Positions 52,622 to 61,561 are shown, counted from the stretch's first letter. The stretch: 64,000 nucleotides of DNA from Parabacteroides sp900760525 (GCF_049860805.1 NZ_CP187555.1:2604001-2668000), one strand, 5' to 3'. Notes: a model not told the origin generated them from the letters alone. Program-made: numbers and translations.

Positions 52622-53624
52622 AGTAAGCATTCATACGCTGATTACTAATTATGGGTAAAAGCACTCCTTTCTTTATGCATTCTGCATTATCTTCATATTT
52701 CCTTAATATCCTTTGAGGAATGGATAAAACGGGAATGTTACACATCTGATTAGTTTTCTGCCGTGCCTTGCGTATCCACAAAGCACCGTTATTGTCTTTT
52801 ATCAGGTGTTCACGGCTTAACTGCTGCACATCGACAAAAGCAAGTGCGGTAAAACAGCAAAAGACAAAAATATCCCTTACCTGCTCTAAACGTTTGATAG
52901 TAAATTCTTTGTTCATCAAAACATCCAATTCTTCACGTGAAAGGAACTCTACATTAACTTCTTCCTGCTTGAAGTGGATGCCGTAAAACGGGTTTTTCTT
53001 TATCCAGTCGTTAGCCAAAGCAATACGAACAACTTTTTTCAAGTTCTTCAAATGTTTCAATGCAGAGTTGTTTTGGCAATGCTTCTCTGTTTTCAACCAA
53101 AAATCAAAATCACGAATAAATTGCCCATCCAGTTCTGCCAGCATTATATCATCACGGTGGTAGCAACTACGGATATATTCTTTCAAGCGGTTTATTGAAG
53201 TATCAAACTTAGTAACGGTGCTTTCCGTATATTCTTTGCCAATCAGGGCACGACATTTTTCGTTATGCTCTGCATACACTTCCAGCAAGGTGCGCTGTAC
53301 CTTGTCCCGTCCGTAGAAACAATCCTTTATAATATCGGCTGTTATCGGTTTGTTGTCTATCTCCAATTCACGGTGTATCTGCAATACTTTGGCACGAACC
53401 GTATTGATATAGTGGTTCAGTTCGATGGCTACCCGGTCTTTTCCTTTGGAACATTCCTTTTTCTGATTCCATAAATCTACGGGAATGCTCCGTTTAATCA
53501 TAACTTCGGCTACTCGCTTGTTTACGGTGATGCGCATACAAATAGGAGCTTCACCGTTTTTCAGAAGTTTTGATTTCTTGATGATGAACAATACGCTTAG
53601 TGTGTTTCTTTTCACTGCTCCCAT
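52622..53624 (-). CDS. Integrase exon 1
   Basis: Codons 1-334 of the interrupted integrase plus the first base of codon 335. Without splicing, translation would run seven codons into the intron and stop at 52599, giving a protein without the HxxRH, LGHSN and Tyr motifs. The start MGAVKRNTLSVLFIIKKSKL is the usual N-terminus of Bacteroides tyrosine recombinases. Confidence 0.9.
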
Positions 53625-53740
53625 AATTCTTTGATTTTTAAGTGGTACAAAATTAGTTTGCTACACTCAAAAACCAGCTACGCAAAAAGCTGACAATCAA
53701 AGACAAAAGCGTCAATTCGTGGGAGCAAAAACAGCTTTCA

Positions 53741-53879
53741 AAAAGTCCCACGAATAAGCCACGTGAGAACTGCCTGAAACTGCTATTTTTTGCCGAAGTA
53801 GAGAAAAAGAAAAAGCTCTGAAATCCTTGAATTTCAGAGCTTTGCTTTAATTTTGTATTTACTTTTGCGGTGCGTACGG
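53741..53879. repeat. Right attachment-site copy, joined to tRNA-Asp
   Basis: Counterpart of 39863-39997. It contains the same AAAAGTCCCACGAATAAGCC block, the tRNA terminator hairpin and GCGGTGCGTACGG (53867-53879) at the tRNA 3' end. Left of it, TTCGTGGGA (53716-53724) pairs with TCCCACGAA (53746-53754), a possible integrase or excisionase arm site next to the integrase start. Confidence 0.75.
53812..53843 (-). terminator. Terminator of the tRNA-Asp pair
   Basis: AAAGCTCTGAAAT (53812-53824) and ATTTCAGAGCTTT (53831-53843) pair perfectly; on the minus strand a T-rich run follows. It lies 24 bp after the tRNA 3' end. Confidence 0.8.
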
Positions 53880-53941
53880 GACTCGAACCCGTGACCCCAT
53901 GCGTGACAGGCATGTATTCTAACCAACTGAACTAACGCACC
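53868..53941 (-). tRNA. tRNA-Asp (GTC), integration target
   Basis: 74 nt, acceptor stem GGTGCGT/ACGCACC, discriminator G, anticodon loop CTGTCAC with anticodon GTC, T-arm GGGTTCGAGTCCC; CCA is not encoded. Its 3' end is the shared 13-bp core of the island attachment sites. Confidence 0.96.
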
Positions 53942-53955
53942 AAAATGTTTTTTGG

Positions 53956-54029
53956 CGGTCCGGACGGGACTCGAACCCGCGACCCCATGCGTGACAGGCA
54001 TGTATTCTAACCAACTGAACTACCGAACC
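53956..54029 (-). tRNA. tRNA-Asp (GTC), second copy
   Basis: 74 nt, 14 bp upstream of the first copy in the transcript. The anticodon and D arms are the same, but the acceptor stem differs (GGTTCGG/CCGGACC with one G-T pair), which explains why only the first copy served as attachment site. Confidence 0.96.
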
Positions 54030-54066
54030 ATTACTTTTTCAAGTGCTATTCCTCTGAATTGCGATG

Positions 54067-54074
54067 CAAAAGTA
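54067..54074 (-). promoter_or_regulatory. Candidate -7 box of the tRNA-Asp transcript
   Basis: TACTTTTG on the minus strand, 37 bp before the 5' end of the second tRNA copy. Confidence 0.5.
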
Positions 54075-54424
54075 GGTGGTTTATTTGAATTATGCAAGAG
54101 TTGCACACATATATTTTTTATTATTTTTCAATCATCTCTGATAATAAACCTCTTACACCGAAACTTTTTTATTTATATTCTGAAAGACACATCCGTTGTA
54201 GTCTTGGTATTATTCCATAGTTCCGTCTGTTATGTATTGCAGCACCCTTATTAAGCGAAAAATATAGGAACAGAAGAATCCATTTTTGCCAAAAAGAAAC
54301 GAATTCCAAGCAGATTCATAGCCGATACAATAAGCCAAGAATGGCAAACACGGCAGTTTATCACGAATAACATCTATTCTGCAACTTTTCATAAAGCAGA
54401 CATCTATATGTCATGATAATTTGT

Positions 54425-54432
54425 TAGTTTTG
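54425..54432 (+). promoter_or_regulatory. hisH: Candidate -7 box of the hisH operon
   Basis: TAGTTTTG matches TAnnTTTG, 27 bp before the hisH ATG at 54460. Confidence 0.5.
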
Positions 54433-54459
54433 CAGCTCAATATAAAAAAGGAAGCAACA

Positions 54460-55050
54460 ATGGATGTCGCCATTATCAAATACAATGCCGGAAATATTTA
54501 TTCTGTGAGTTATGCACTGAAGAGACTGGGAGTCGAAGCAACGGTCACAGCAGATCCGGAACTGTTATGTAAAGCGGACAAAGTGATCTTTCCGGGGGTC
54601 GGTGAAGCACAGACCACGATGGAGCACCTAAAAAAACATAAACTGGATGCGATTATAAAAGGATTGAAGCAACCCGTTCTGGGCATTTGCCTCGGCATGC
54701 AATTGATGTGCCGCCATTCGGAAGAGGGAGATGCGGAATGCTTGGGCATTTTCGATACGGAAGTAAAACGTTTCATCCCGCAGCAACATGCAGATAAAGT
54801 CCCGCACATGGGATGGAACACGATTACGAATGTTAAAGGCGAACTGTTCAACGAGCAATTGGAGAACAAGTTTGTTTACTTCGTACATAGTTATTATGTA
54901 CCCGTAAACGAATGCACCGCCGCCACAACCGAATATATTCTTCCGTTCAGCGCTTCCTTGCATAAAAACAATTTCTATGCGACTCAGTTCCACCCGGAAA
55001 AAAGCGGTTCGGTCGGCGAGGTTATATTAAGTAACTTTTTAAAACTGTAA
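54460..55050 (+). CDS. hisH: Imidazole glycerol phosphate synthase, glutaminase subunit
   Basis: 196 residues from MDVAIIKYNAGN. Class I glutamine amidotransferase with the nucleophile Cys in GICLGMQLM and the His/Glu pair in TQFHPEKSG. It supplies ammonia to HisF. The start at 54460 lies downstream of the promoter box; an in-frame extension upstream would include it. First gene of hisH-hisA-hisF-hisIE. Confidence 0.95.
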   Translation: MDVAIIKYNAGNIYSVSYALKRLGVEATVTADPELLCKADKVIFPGVGEAQTTMEHLKKHKLDAIIKGLKQPVLGICLGMQLMCRHSEEGDAECLGIFDTEVKRFIPQQHADKVPHMGWNTITNVKGELFNEQLENKFVYFVHSYYVPVNECTAATTEYILPFSASLHKNNFYATQFHPEKSGSVGEVILSNFLKL

Positions 55051-55056
55051 TGTGAT

Positions 55057-55776
55057 ATGATAGAGTTGATTCCGGCAATAGATATGATCGACGGGAAATG
55101 CGTACGCCTCACCCAGGGCGATTACGACACCAAGAAAGTGTATAACGAAGATCCTCTCGAAGTAGCCAAGATGTTTGAAGATCATGGCATCCGCCGCCTG
55201 CATGTGGTAGACTTAGACGGAGCGCGGCAAGGACGGATCATCAACTACCGCACATTGGAACGGCTGGCGACACGTACTTCGCTTATTATCGATTTCGGAG
55301 GCGGACTGAAACAGGAAGGAGATCTGGAAATAGCTTTCGAAAGCGGTGCGCAGATGGTTACCGGAGGAAGCATCGCCGTGAAGAACCCGGAAGTATTCAC
55401 CTCCTGGATCACCAAGTTCGGTCCGGGGAAAATAATCCTCGGAGCAGATGCCAAAGATAAAAAGATCGCGATAAGCGGATGGGAAGAGACGACAGACAAA
55501 GAGTTGATCCCTTTCATCCGGGATTATTACGACAAAGGAATCACGAAGACAATCTGCACGGACATCAGTCGCGACGGCATGCTGCAAGGCCCTGCCATCG
55601 AATTATATAAGGAGATACAGGAACAAATACCTCTGCTCTACCTGATAGCCAGCGGAGGCGTCAGTTCCATACGAGATATTGAAAAACTGGCTGAAGCAGG
55701 TATTCCGGCTGTCATCTTCGGTAAAGCGATTTACGAAGGAAAGATACAGCTGAATGATTTGATCCGCTTCACCTGA
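55057..55776 (+). CDS. hisA: Phosphoribosylformimino-AICAR-phosphate isomerase
   Basis: 239 residues, a half-barrel-duplicated TIM barrel. IPAIDMIDGKCVRLTQGD holds the first catalytic Asp; the second lies in TICTDISRDGMLQGP. It isomerises ProFAR to PRFAR in histidine synthesis. It begins 6 bp after hisH. Confidence 0.96.
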   Translation: MIELIPAIDMIDGKCVRLTQGDYDTKKVYNEDPLEVAKMFEDHGIRRLHVVDLDGARQGRIINYRTLERLATRTSLIIDFGGGLKQEGDLEIAFESGAQMVTGGSIAVKNPEVFTSWITKFGPGKIILGADAKDKKIAISGWEETTDKELIPFIRDYYDKGITKTICTDISRDGMLQGPAIELYKEIQEQIPLLYLIASGGVSSIRDIEKLAEAGIPAVIFGKAIYEGKIQLNDLIRFT

Positions 55777-55794
55777 TAAAAACAATAATTATAT

Positions 55795-56550
55795 ATGCTT
55801 GCCAAGAGAATAGTACCCTGTTTGGACATAAAAGATGGAAAAACCGTTAAGGGAATCAATTTCGTAAACTTCCGCGATGCCGGCGACCCGGTTGAACTGG
55901 GAGCACAATACAGCCGGGAAGGAGCGGACGAATTGGTATATTTAGATATAACCGCTTCGCACGAAGGGCGTAAGACATTTACGGAACTGGTAAAGAAGGT
56001 TGCGGCCAATATCAGCATCCCTTTTACGGTCGGGGGCGGCATCAATGAGCTGAAAGATGTGGACCGCTTGTTGAGTGCCGGAGCCGATAAGGTTTCCATC
56101 AATTCGGCAGCCCTGCGCAACCCGAAGTTGATCGAAGAGATTGCCAAAAACTTCGGCAACCAGGTTTGTGTGGTAGCCATCGATGCCAATTTCGAAAACG
56201 GCAATTGGATATGTTACCTGAACGGCGGACGTATTCCGACGGAAAAGGATCTTTTCCAATGGGCTTCAGAAGCGGAAAGCCTGGGAGCCGGAGAAATCCT
56301 GTTTACCAGTATGACACACGACGGAGTGAAAGACGGCTACGCCAACGAAGCGTTGGCTACGCTGGCTGACAACCTGCACATCCCGGTCATAGCTTCGGGA
56401 GGAGCCGGGAAAATGGAGCACTTCCGCGACACATTCGCTCTGGGAAAGGCGGATGCGGCGTTGGCGGCAAGCGTGTTCCATTTCGGGGAAATCGGCATAG
56501 GAGCTTTAAAAGAGTATCTCCATAAAGAAGGGATCAACGTCCGCATTTAA
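55795..56550 (+). CDS. hisF: Imidazole glycerol phosphate synthase, cyclase subunit
   Basis: 251 residues, TIM barrel with the catalytic aspartates in VPCLDIKDGKTVKGINF and LFTSMTHDGVKDGY. With HisH it makes imidazole glycerol phosphate and AICAR. It lies 18 bp after hisA. Confidence 0.97.
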   Translation: MLAKRIVPCLDIKDGKTVKGINFVNFRDAGDPVELGAQYSREGADELVYLDITASHEGRKTFTELVKKVAANISIPFTVGGGINELKDVDRLLSAGADKVSINSAALRNPKLIEEIAKNFGNQVCVVAIDANFENGNWICYLNGGRIPTEKDLFQWASEAESLGAGEILFTSMTHDGVKDGYANEALATLADNLHIPVIASGGAGKMEHFRDTFALGKADAALAASVFHFGEIGIGALKEYLHKEGINVRI

Positions 56551-56625
56551 TATAACATATCATGGCGGATCAATTCCGCCATGATATAAATACCGATACG
56601 AAAGTATATAACAACAAGATAGAAA

Positions 56626-57222
56626 ATGAAATTAGATTTTGAAAAAATGGGCGGCTTGATTCCCGCCATCGTTCAGGACTACAACACAAACAAGGTATTG
56701 ATGTTGGGCTTTATGAACGAAGAAGCTTACGAAGAGACAAAAGCAACCGGTAAAGTAACATTTTTCAGCCGTACGAAAAACCGTATCTGGATGAAAGGCG
56801 AAACCAGCGGAAACACCTTGCAGGTAGTCACCATCGCAGCCGATTGCGACAACGACACACTGTTGATCAAAGCTATTCCCGCCGGTCCCGTATGCCATAC
56901 CGGCGCCGATACTTGTTTCGGCGAAAAGAATGTGGAAGACATCATGTTCCTCAAATATTTGCAGAACTTCATCGAACAGCGCCGCCAGGAAATGCCGGAA
57001 GGTTCCTACACCACTACCCTGTTCCAGAAAGGTATCAACCGCATGGCACAAAAAGTGGGCGAAGAAGCTGTCGAAACAGTTATCGAAGCCACTAACGGAA
57101 CAGACGACCGCCTCGTCTACGAAGCTGCTGACATGATCTACCACCTGATCGTATTATTGACAAGTAAAGGACTTCGCATCGAAGACCTCGCACGCGAATT
57201 AAAAAGCAGACATAAAGGATAA
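56626..57222 (+). CDS. hisIE: Bifunctional phosphoribosyl-AMP cyclohydrolase/phosphoribosyl-ATP pyrophosphatase
   Basis: 198 residues. The HisI part (1 to about 110) has the metal-binding DCDNDTLLIKA and CHTGADTCF motifs; the HisE part (about 115-198) has GEEAVETVIEA and the MIYHLIVLL helix. It carries out steps 2 and 3 of histidine synthesis. It ends the his genes here; the first steps (hisG, hisD, hisC, hisB) are not in the window. Confidence 0.96.
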   Translation: MKLDFEKMGGLIPAIVQDYNTNKVLMLGFMNEEAYEETKATGKVTFFSRTKNRIWMKGETSGNTLQVVTIAADCDNDTLLIKAIPAGPVCHTGADTCFGEKNVEDIMFLKYLQNFIEQRRQEMPEGSYTTTLFQKGINRMAQKVGEEAVETVIEATNGTDDRLVYEAADMIYHLIVLLTSKGLRIEDLARELKSRHKG

Positions 57223-57227
57223 TAGCA

Positions 57228-57905
57228 ATGGAAGAGACAACCCTGCTCAAACTGGATAAAGTGGAAATCTGCCGTGAAGAGAACGTAATCCTTCATGAAG
57301 CCTCCTTTACGCTCCACAACGGAGAATTTGTGTATGTGATCGGAAAAGTAGGTTCCGGCAAGAGCAGCCTGTTGAAATCTTTGTACTGCGAGATTCCCAT
57401 CAACCAAGGGGACGCATGGCTGTTAGACTATAACCTCTGTAAGATGAAACGGAAAGACATTCCCTACCTGCGCAGGAAATTAGGCATTGTCTTTCAGGAT
57501 TTCCAGCTTTTGACCGATCGCTCGGTACACAAAAATCTCGAATTCGTCCTGAAGGCGACCGGATGGAAAAAGAAAAGCGAAATAGACGAGCGGATCGACA
57601 ACGTGCTGTTCCAGGTCGGAATGCAGGATAAAGGCTACAAGTTGCCGCACGAGCTTTCGGGCGGCGAACAGCAACGTATCGTGATCGCCCGTGCCTTGCT
57701 GAACGATCCGGTATTGATCCTTGCCGACGAACCGACCGGAAACTTAGACCCGGAAACAAGCGGGCAAATCGTACAGCTTCTGCACGACATTTGCCGCAAA
57801 GGAACGGCTGTCGTCATGACGACCCACAACTACACGCTGGTACATAATTATCCCGCGCGTATAGTAAAATGTGAGAATGCCTGCCTAAGTGATGTTGGAG
57901 AATAA
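57228..57905 (+). CDS. ftsE: FtsE-like ABC transporter ATPase
   Basis: 225 residues, a single ABC domain: Walker A GKVGSGKSSL, Q-loop VFQDFQLL, signature LSGGEQQRI, Walker B LILADEPTGNLDPE and the switch His in TTHNY. Size and text fit FtsE, which with FtsX controls cell-wall hydrolases at the septum. No ftsX is adjacent, so the assignment rests on similarity; it lies 5 bp after hisIE and is probably cotranscribed with the his genes. Confidence 0.82.
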   Translation: MEETTLLKLDKVEICREENVILHEASFTLHNGEFVYVIGKVGSGKSSLLKSLYCEIPINQGDAWLLDYNLCKMKRKDIPYLRRKLGIVFQDFQLLTDRSVHKNLEFVLKATGWKKKSEIDERIDNVLFQVGMQDKGYKLPHELSGGEQQRIVIARALLNDPVLILADEPTGNLDPETSGQIVQLLHDICRKGTAVVMTTHNYTLVHNYPARIVKCENACLSDVGE

Positions 57906-57914
57906 TTTTTTATG

Positions 57915-57922
57915 TAACTTTG
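57915..57922 (+). promoter_or_regulatory. Candidate -7 box of the aspartate kinase gene
   Basis: TAACTTTG matches TAnnTTTG, 47 bp before the ATG at 57970. Confidence 0.45.
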
Positions 57923-57969
57923 CACACGCATTTAAAGCGAAGAAGAACAAATTAATATAGTAAAAGAAA

Positions 57970-59283
57970 ATGAAAGTTTTAAAGTTTGGCGGTACTTCTG
58001 TGGGATCTGCACAGAGAATAAAAGGTGTAGCAAAACTGATTACGGGAGAACGTAACATTGTAGTCTTGTCTGCCATGTCCGGTACAACCAACTCATTGGT
58101 TGAAATCTCGGATTACTTGTACAAGAAAAACCCTGACGGAGCAAACGAGGTCATCAATAAACTGGCGCAAAAATATTACGGCCATATTGAAGAACTCTAC
58201 AGCACCGACGAATATAAGCAGAAGGCCAAAGAACTGATAAAACATCATTTCGATCATATCCGCACGTTTACGAAAGATCTTTTCACACTGTTCGAAGAAA
58301 AGGTGGTCCTGGCACAGGGCGAACTGATCTCTACCGGTATGATGAACCTCTACCTGAACGAATGCGGCGTAAACTCCGTTCTGATTCCGGCATTGGATTA
58401 TATGCGTACGGACAAGAATGCAGAACCGGATCCCGTCTACATTAAAGAAAAGCTCGTCAAGCTATTGGACGAACACAAGGATGCAGACCTCTTCATCACA
58501 CAAGGTTATATCTGCCGCAATGCTTATGGCGAGATCGACAACCTGCAACGTGGCGGCAGCGACTACAGCGCCTCTCTGATCGGTGCGGCTATCGGTGCGG
58601 AAGAAATCCAGATATGGACAGACATCGACGGTATGCACAACAACGATCCGCGCATCGTTGAAAAGACATCGCCGGTTCGCCACCTGCATTTCGAAGAAGC
58701 TGCCGAACTGGCTTACTTCGGAGCCAAGATTCTGCATCCGACCTGTATCTTGCCGGCCAAGTTGAACAACATCCCTGTCCGTTTGCTGAACACGATGCAG
58801 CCGGAAGCTCCGGGTACCATGATCTCCAACATGACGGAAAAAGGGAAGATCAAAGCTGTCGCCGCAAAAGACAATATCACTTCCATCAAGATCAAGAGCG
58901 GCCGTATGCTGCTGGCTACCGGCTTCCTGCGCAAGGTGTTCGAAATATTCGAAAACTACCAGACTCCGATCGACATGGTAACCACTTCCGAAGTGGGTGT
59001 TTCGGTTACGATCGACAGCCGCAAGCATCTGGAAGAGATCGTGGACGACCTGAAGAAATACGGAACGGTTACGGTGGACGAAGATATGGTAATCGTTTGT
59101 GTAGTAGGTGACCTGGAATGGGAGAACGTCGGCTTCGAAGCCAGCATCGTCCAGGCGATGAAAGATGTTCCGGTACGGATGATCTCGTACGGCGGCAGCA
59201 ACTACAACGTCTCGCTCCTTGTGAAAGCCTCCGACAAGACGAGGGCATTGCAAGCATTAAGCGATCATTTGTTCAACAACTAA
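57970..59283 (+). CDS. lysC: Aspartate kinase (monofunctional, lysine-type)
   Basis: 437 residues. KFGGTSVGSAQRI at the N-terminus and RGGSDYSASLIGAAIGAEEIQIWTDIDG in the kinase domain are diagnostic; two ACT domains (about 300-437) should bind an allosteric amino acid. There is no homoserine dehydrogenase domain. It starts the aspartate pathway; lysA lies 117 bp downstream, so lysine or diaminopimelate is the likely end product and effector. Confidence 0.93.
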   Translation: MKVLKFGGTSVGSAQRIKGVAKLITGERNIVVLSAMSGTTNSLVEISDYLYKKNPDGANEVINKLAQKYYGHIEELYSTDEYKQKAKELIKHHFDHIRTFTKDLFTLFEEKVVLAQGELISTGMMNLYLNECGVNSVLIPALDYMRTDKNAEPDPVYIKEKLVKLLDEHKDADLFITQGYICRNAYGEIDNLQRGGSDYSASLIGAAIGAEEIQIWTDIDGMHNNDPRIVEKTSPVRHLHFEEAAELAYFGAKILHPTCILPAKLNNIPVRLLNTMQPEAPGTMISNMTEKGKIKAVAAKDNITSIKIKSGRMLLATGFLRKVFEIFENYQTPIDMVTTSEVGVSVTIDSRKHLEEIVDDLKKYGTVTVDEDMVIVCVVGDLEWENVGFEASIVQAMKDVPVRMISYGGSNYNVSLLVKASDKTRALQALSDHLFNN

Positions 59284-59306
59284 CAGTACATACATAAGAA
59301 AATTTC

Positions 59307-59377
59307 AGGCACGGATTACATGGATTACATAGTTTGAGCGAACTCAGAAAACAGTGAAATCCGTGTAATTCGTGCCT
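59307..59377. repeat. Inverted repeat between aspartate kinase and lysA
   Basis: 20-bp arms 59307-59326 and 59358-59377 (AGGCACGGATTACATGGATT) pair at 18 positions. It may terminate the kinase transcript or be a dispersed intergenic repeat. Confidence 0.65.
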
Positions 59378-59400
59378 ATTTTATATACTAATTACCATAT

Positions 59401-60558
59401 ATGTTAAAAGGGAAATTTCCAATAGACAAATTCAAGGCTTTGACAACGCCTTTCTATTATTATAATATCGAGCTGCTGAAAGAGACGCTCGATATGGTGA
59501 AAACGGAAGCCGGAAAGTATGGCTATCATGCCCACTATGCAGTCAAGGCGAACGCCAATCCCCGTATCTTGTCTGTTATCGCAGAATACGGCCTGGGAGC
59601 CGATTGTGTGAGTGGCGGTGAAATACAGGCTGCACTCGATGCAGGTTTTCCTGCCGGCAAAATCGTTTTTGCCGGTGTCGGCAAAGCGGACTGGGAGATC
59701 AACTTAGGACTTGACAACGATATTTTTTGCTTCAACGTCGAATCGGCTGCAGAACTGGAAATATTAGATGAACTGGCTGCTGCCAAAAATAAAGTGGCCT
59801 CGATCGCCCTCCGTATCAATCCGGAAGTAGACGCCCATACACATGCCAAGATAACGACCGGCATGAAGGAAAACAAATTCGGTATCAACCTGAGCCAGCT
59901 CGGGCAGGTGTTAGACTTAGTCAGCCGCCTGGAACACGTCAAACTGATCGGCATCCATTGCCATATCGGTTCGCAGATTACAGATATGGCTGCTTTCCGT
60001 GGCCTGGTAATCCGTGTCAATGAAATTCAGGAAGAGCTGGAAGCGCGTGGGATAAAGGTTGAAAACCTGAACTTCGGTGGCGGCCTCGGCATCGACTATT
60101 ATCACCCGAATCATTTGCCCATCCCGGCATTCGACAACTATTTTGCCGTATTCAACAAACTGCTTGAGCTTCGTCCGGGACAGCAGGTTCATTTCGAACC
60201 GGGACGTTCCATCGTCGCACAATGTGGTTCGCTGATCTCAAAAGTGCTGTATGTGAAAGTCGGTGAAACGAAGAAATTCTGTATTTTAGACGCCGGCTTC
60301 ACCGAGCTGATCCGCCCAGCCATGTACGACGCATACCACCGCATGGAAAATATCACCAGCGACGAAGAAGTTGAAGTTTATGACGTTGTCGGCCCGATCT
60401 GCGAATCGTCCGACGTGTTCGGCAAAGACATCGAACTGAACCGCGCCCACCGTGGCGACCTGATCGCCCTCCGCTCCGCAGGCGCTTACGGCGAAGTAAT
60501 GGCTTCGCAATATAACTGCCGGAAGTTGCCGGTGGCTTATTATTCGGACAGGTTATAA
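59401..60558 (+). CDS. lysA: Diaminopimelate decarboxylase
   Basis: 385 residues, fold-type III PLP enzyme. The PLP-binding Lys is in HAHYAVKANANP; GADCVSGGEIQAAL, the IGSQI loop with GIHCHIGSQ, the GGGLGIDYYHPN phosphate loop, EPGRSIVAQCG and GPICESSDVFGKD (active-site Cys) are all present. It converts meso-diaminopimelate to lysine. Confidence 0.96.
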   Translation: MLKGKFPIDKFKALTTPFYYYNIELLKETLDMVKTEAGKYGYHAHYAVKANANPRILSVIAEYGLGADCVSGGEIQAALDAGFPAGKIVFAGVGKADWEINLGLDNDIFCFNVESAAELEILDELAAAKNKVASIALRINPEVDAHTHAKITTGMKENKFGINLSQLGQVLDLVSRLEHVKLIGIHCHIGSQITDMAAFRGLVIRVNEIQEELEARGIKVENLNFGGGLGIDYYHPNHLPIPAFDNYFAVFNKLLELRPGQQVHFEPGRSIVAQCGSLISKVLYVKVGETKKFCILDAGFTELIRPAMYDAYHRMENITSDEEVEVYDVVGPICESSDVFGKDIELNRAHRGDLIALRSAGAYGEVMASQYNCRKLPVAYYSDRL

Positions 60559-60576
60559 ACAAGAAAACCGTCCTGT

Positions 60577-60671
60577 TCCCGCGCTTGACGCGGGATCGCA
60601 CTAAAACTGCCCCTATAAACATCTGATTGATAAGGCCGGTTCTTTTGCAGCCCCGCGTCAAGCGCGGGGAC
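60577..60671. repeat. REP-like pair of GC-rich palindromes in inverted orientation
   Basis: CCCGCGCTTGACGCGGG at 60578-60594 and its exact complement CCCGCGTCAAGCGCGGG near 60653-60669; each is itself a hairpin. The GC content contrasts with the AT-rich 314-bp gap (60559-60872), which has no gene. Confidence 0.75.
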
Positions 60672-60872
60672 AAGGGGGCTTTTATTTTTCACATTTACTT
60701 ACTATCTATTACTTTCTATCAATTTAAAACCTTACATCTGTAATATTTATTTACCAAGTCTAACATTATAAAATTACCGCGTATGAAAACACATGCAAAC
60801 AATCCTCCAAATTCAGGTTGTATCTCTACATTACAAATGATCAATATACAACCCTAAAAACAGCCCATCATC

Positions 60873-61484
60873 ATGAAAAAATTTGTTTATCTCTTTTTAA
60901 TGATATTTGGTATACAGTCCGGCAGCACAGCACAAAGTCAGTGGTCTTTCGGGCCTAAAATCGGTTTGGGAATATCAGATGTGTCGGTTACAGGCATAGA
61001 CCATAATTCTCGTACTGGCGTTACTGCCGGGTTATTTGGAGAATACAGGATTCAGAACTTCGCATTAGAAGCTGATTTTTTATATGCGAACCAAGGTTTC
61101 AAATGGAATACGGATGCTATTGAAGAGAACTATCTGCTAATTCCTCTGAAAGTCAAATTATATATGCCTTACATATTGAAAGGACTAAACATTTTTGCCG
61201 GACCGCAATTGGATCTTTGCATAAAAAGAAACGATTGGATTTGGCTATTGATGTCCGGCGAAGATGGGGCAGGAACGGGTAAACAAAACATTCCCTATCA
61301 AAACACATTAGCCTCCATCACTTTCGGCTTAGGCTATCGCTTCGACTTCGGGCTGGACCTGGCATTCAGTTATAATGCCGGTATCGTCTCAAATGTAAAA
61401 GAGTACTCCGACAAGAACCGCGTTTTCCAAATCACCGCCGGTTACGACCTTTGCAAGCTGTTCAAGCTTTGCGGGAAGAAATAG
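60873..61484 (+). CDS. Small outer-membrane beta-barrel protein (PorT/porin-like)
   Basis: 203 residues with a signal peptide ending at STAQS (about residue 22). Repeated amphipathic strands (WSFGPKIGLGISDVSV, TAGLFGEYRIQNFALEADFLY, SITFGLGYRFDFGLDLAFSYN) fit the eight-stranded barrel family annotated as porin or PorT. A few Cys at the C-terminus are unusual for a barrel. Role unknown. A short stem (AGCGGAGAT.. /ATCTCCGCT, 61511-61537) after the stop with a T-run is a good terminator. Confidence 0.82.
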   Translation: MKKFVYLFLMIFGIQSGSTAQSQWSFGPKIGLGISDVSVTGIDHNSRTGVTAGLFGEYRIQNFALEADFLYANQGFKWNTDAIEENYLLIPLKVKLYMPYILKGLNIFAGPQLDLCIKRNDWIWLLMSGEDGAGTGKQNIPYQNTLASITFGLGYRFDFGLDLAFSYNAGIVSNVKEYSDKNRVFQITAGYDLCKLFKLCGKK

Positions 61485-61510
61485 GATCGCATCCTTAGCC
61501 ATAAAAAGAA

Positions 61511-61543
61511 AGCGGAGATGGCAGGATCTCCGCTTTCTTTTTA
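61511..61543 (+). terminator. Terminator of the beta-barrel gene
   Basis: AAAGCGGAGAT pairs with ATCTCCGCTTT around a GGCAGG loop, followed by a T-rich run. Confidence 0.85.
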
Positions 61544-61561
61544 TATTGTATTTCTCAATCA

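Larger units (their letters stand above)
47266..53624 (-). pseudogene. Tyrosine integrase gene interrupted by a group II intron and an IS66 element
   Basis: Three pieces, 52622-53624, 50032-50123 with one GATACATC copy, and 47266-47395, join to 1233 nt, an open frame of 410 codons. Piece 1 has the arm-binding and SAM-like domains and the first catalytic block, where CFTALAFVDV lacks the usual Arg I, as reported for IntDOT-type integrases. Piece 2 supplies LKEIADLCGITKR and HVARHT (His351, Arg354, His355). Piece 3 gives LGHSN and the nucleophile in QHYAKV (Tyr387). The intron could splice; the IS66 insertion separates Tyr387 from the rest, so the gene is inactive now. It faces the tRNA-Asp attachment site. 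Confidence 0.93.
54030..54459. other. Intergenic region between tRNA-Asp genes and hisH
   Basis: 430 bp without a recognisable gene. It contains a tRNA promoter -7 box TACTTTTG (minus, 54067-54074) and the hisH -7 box TAGTTTTG (plus, 54425-54432). Confidence 0.6.
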
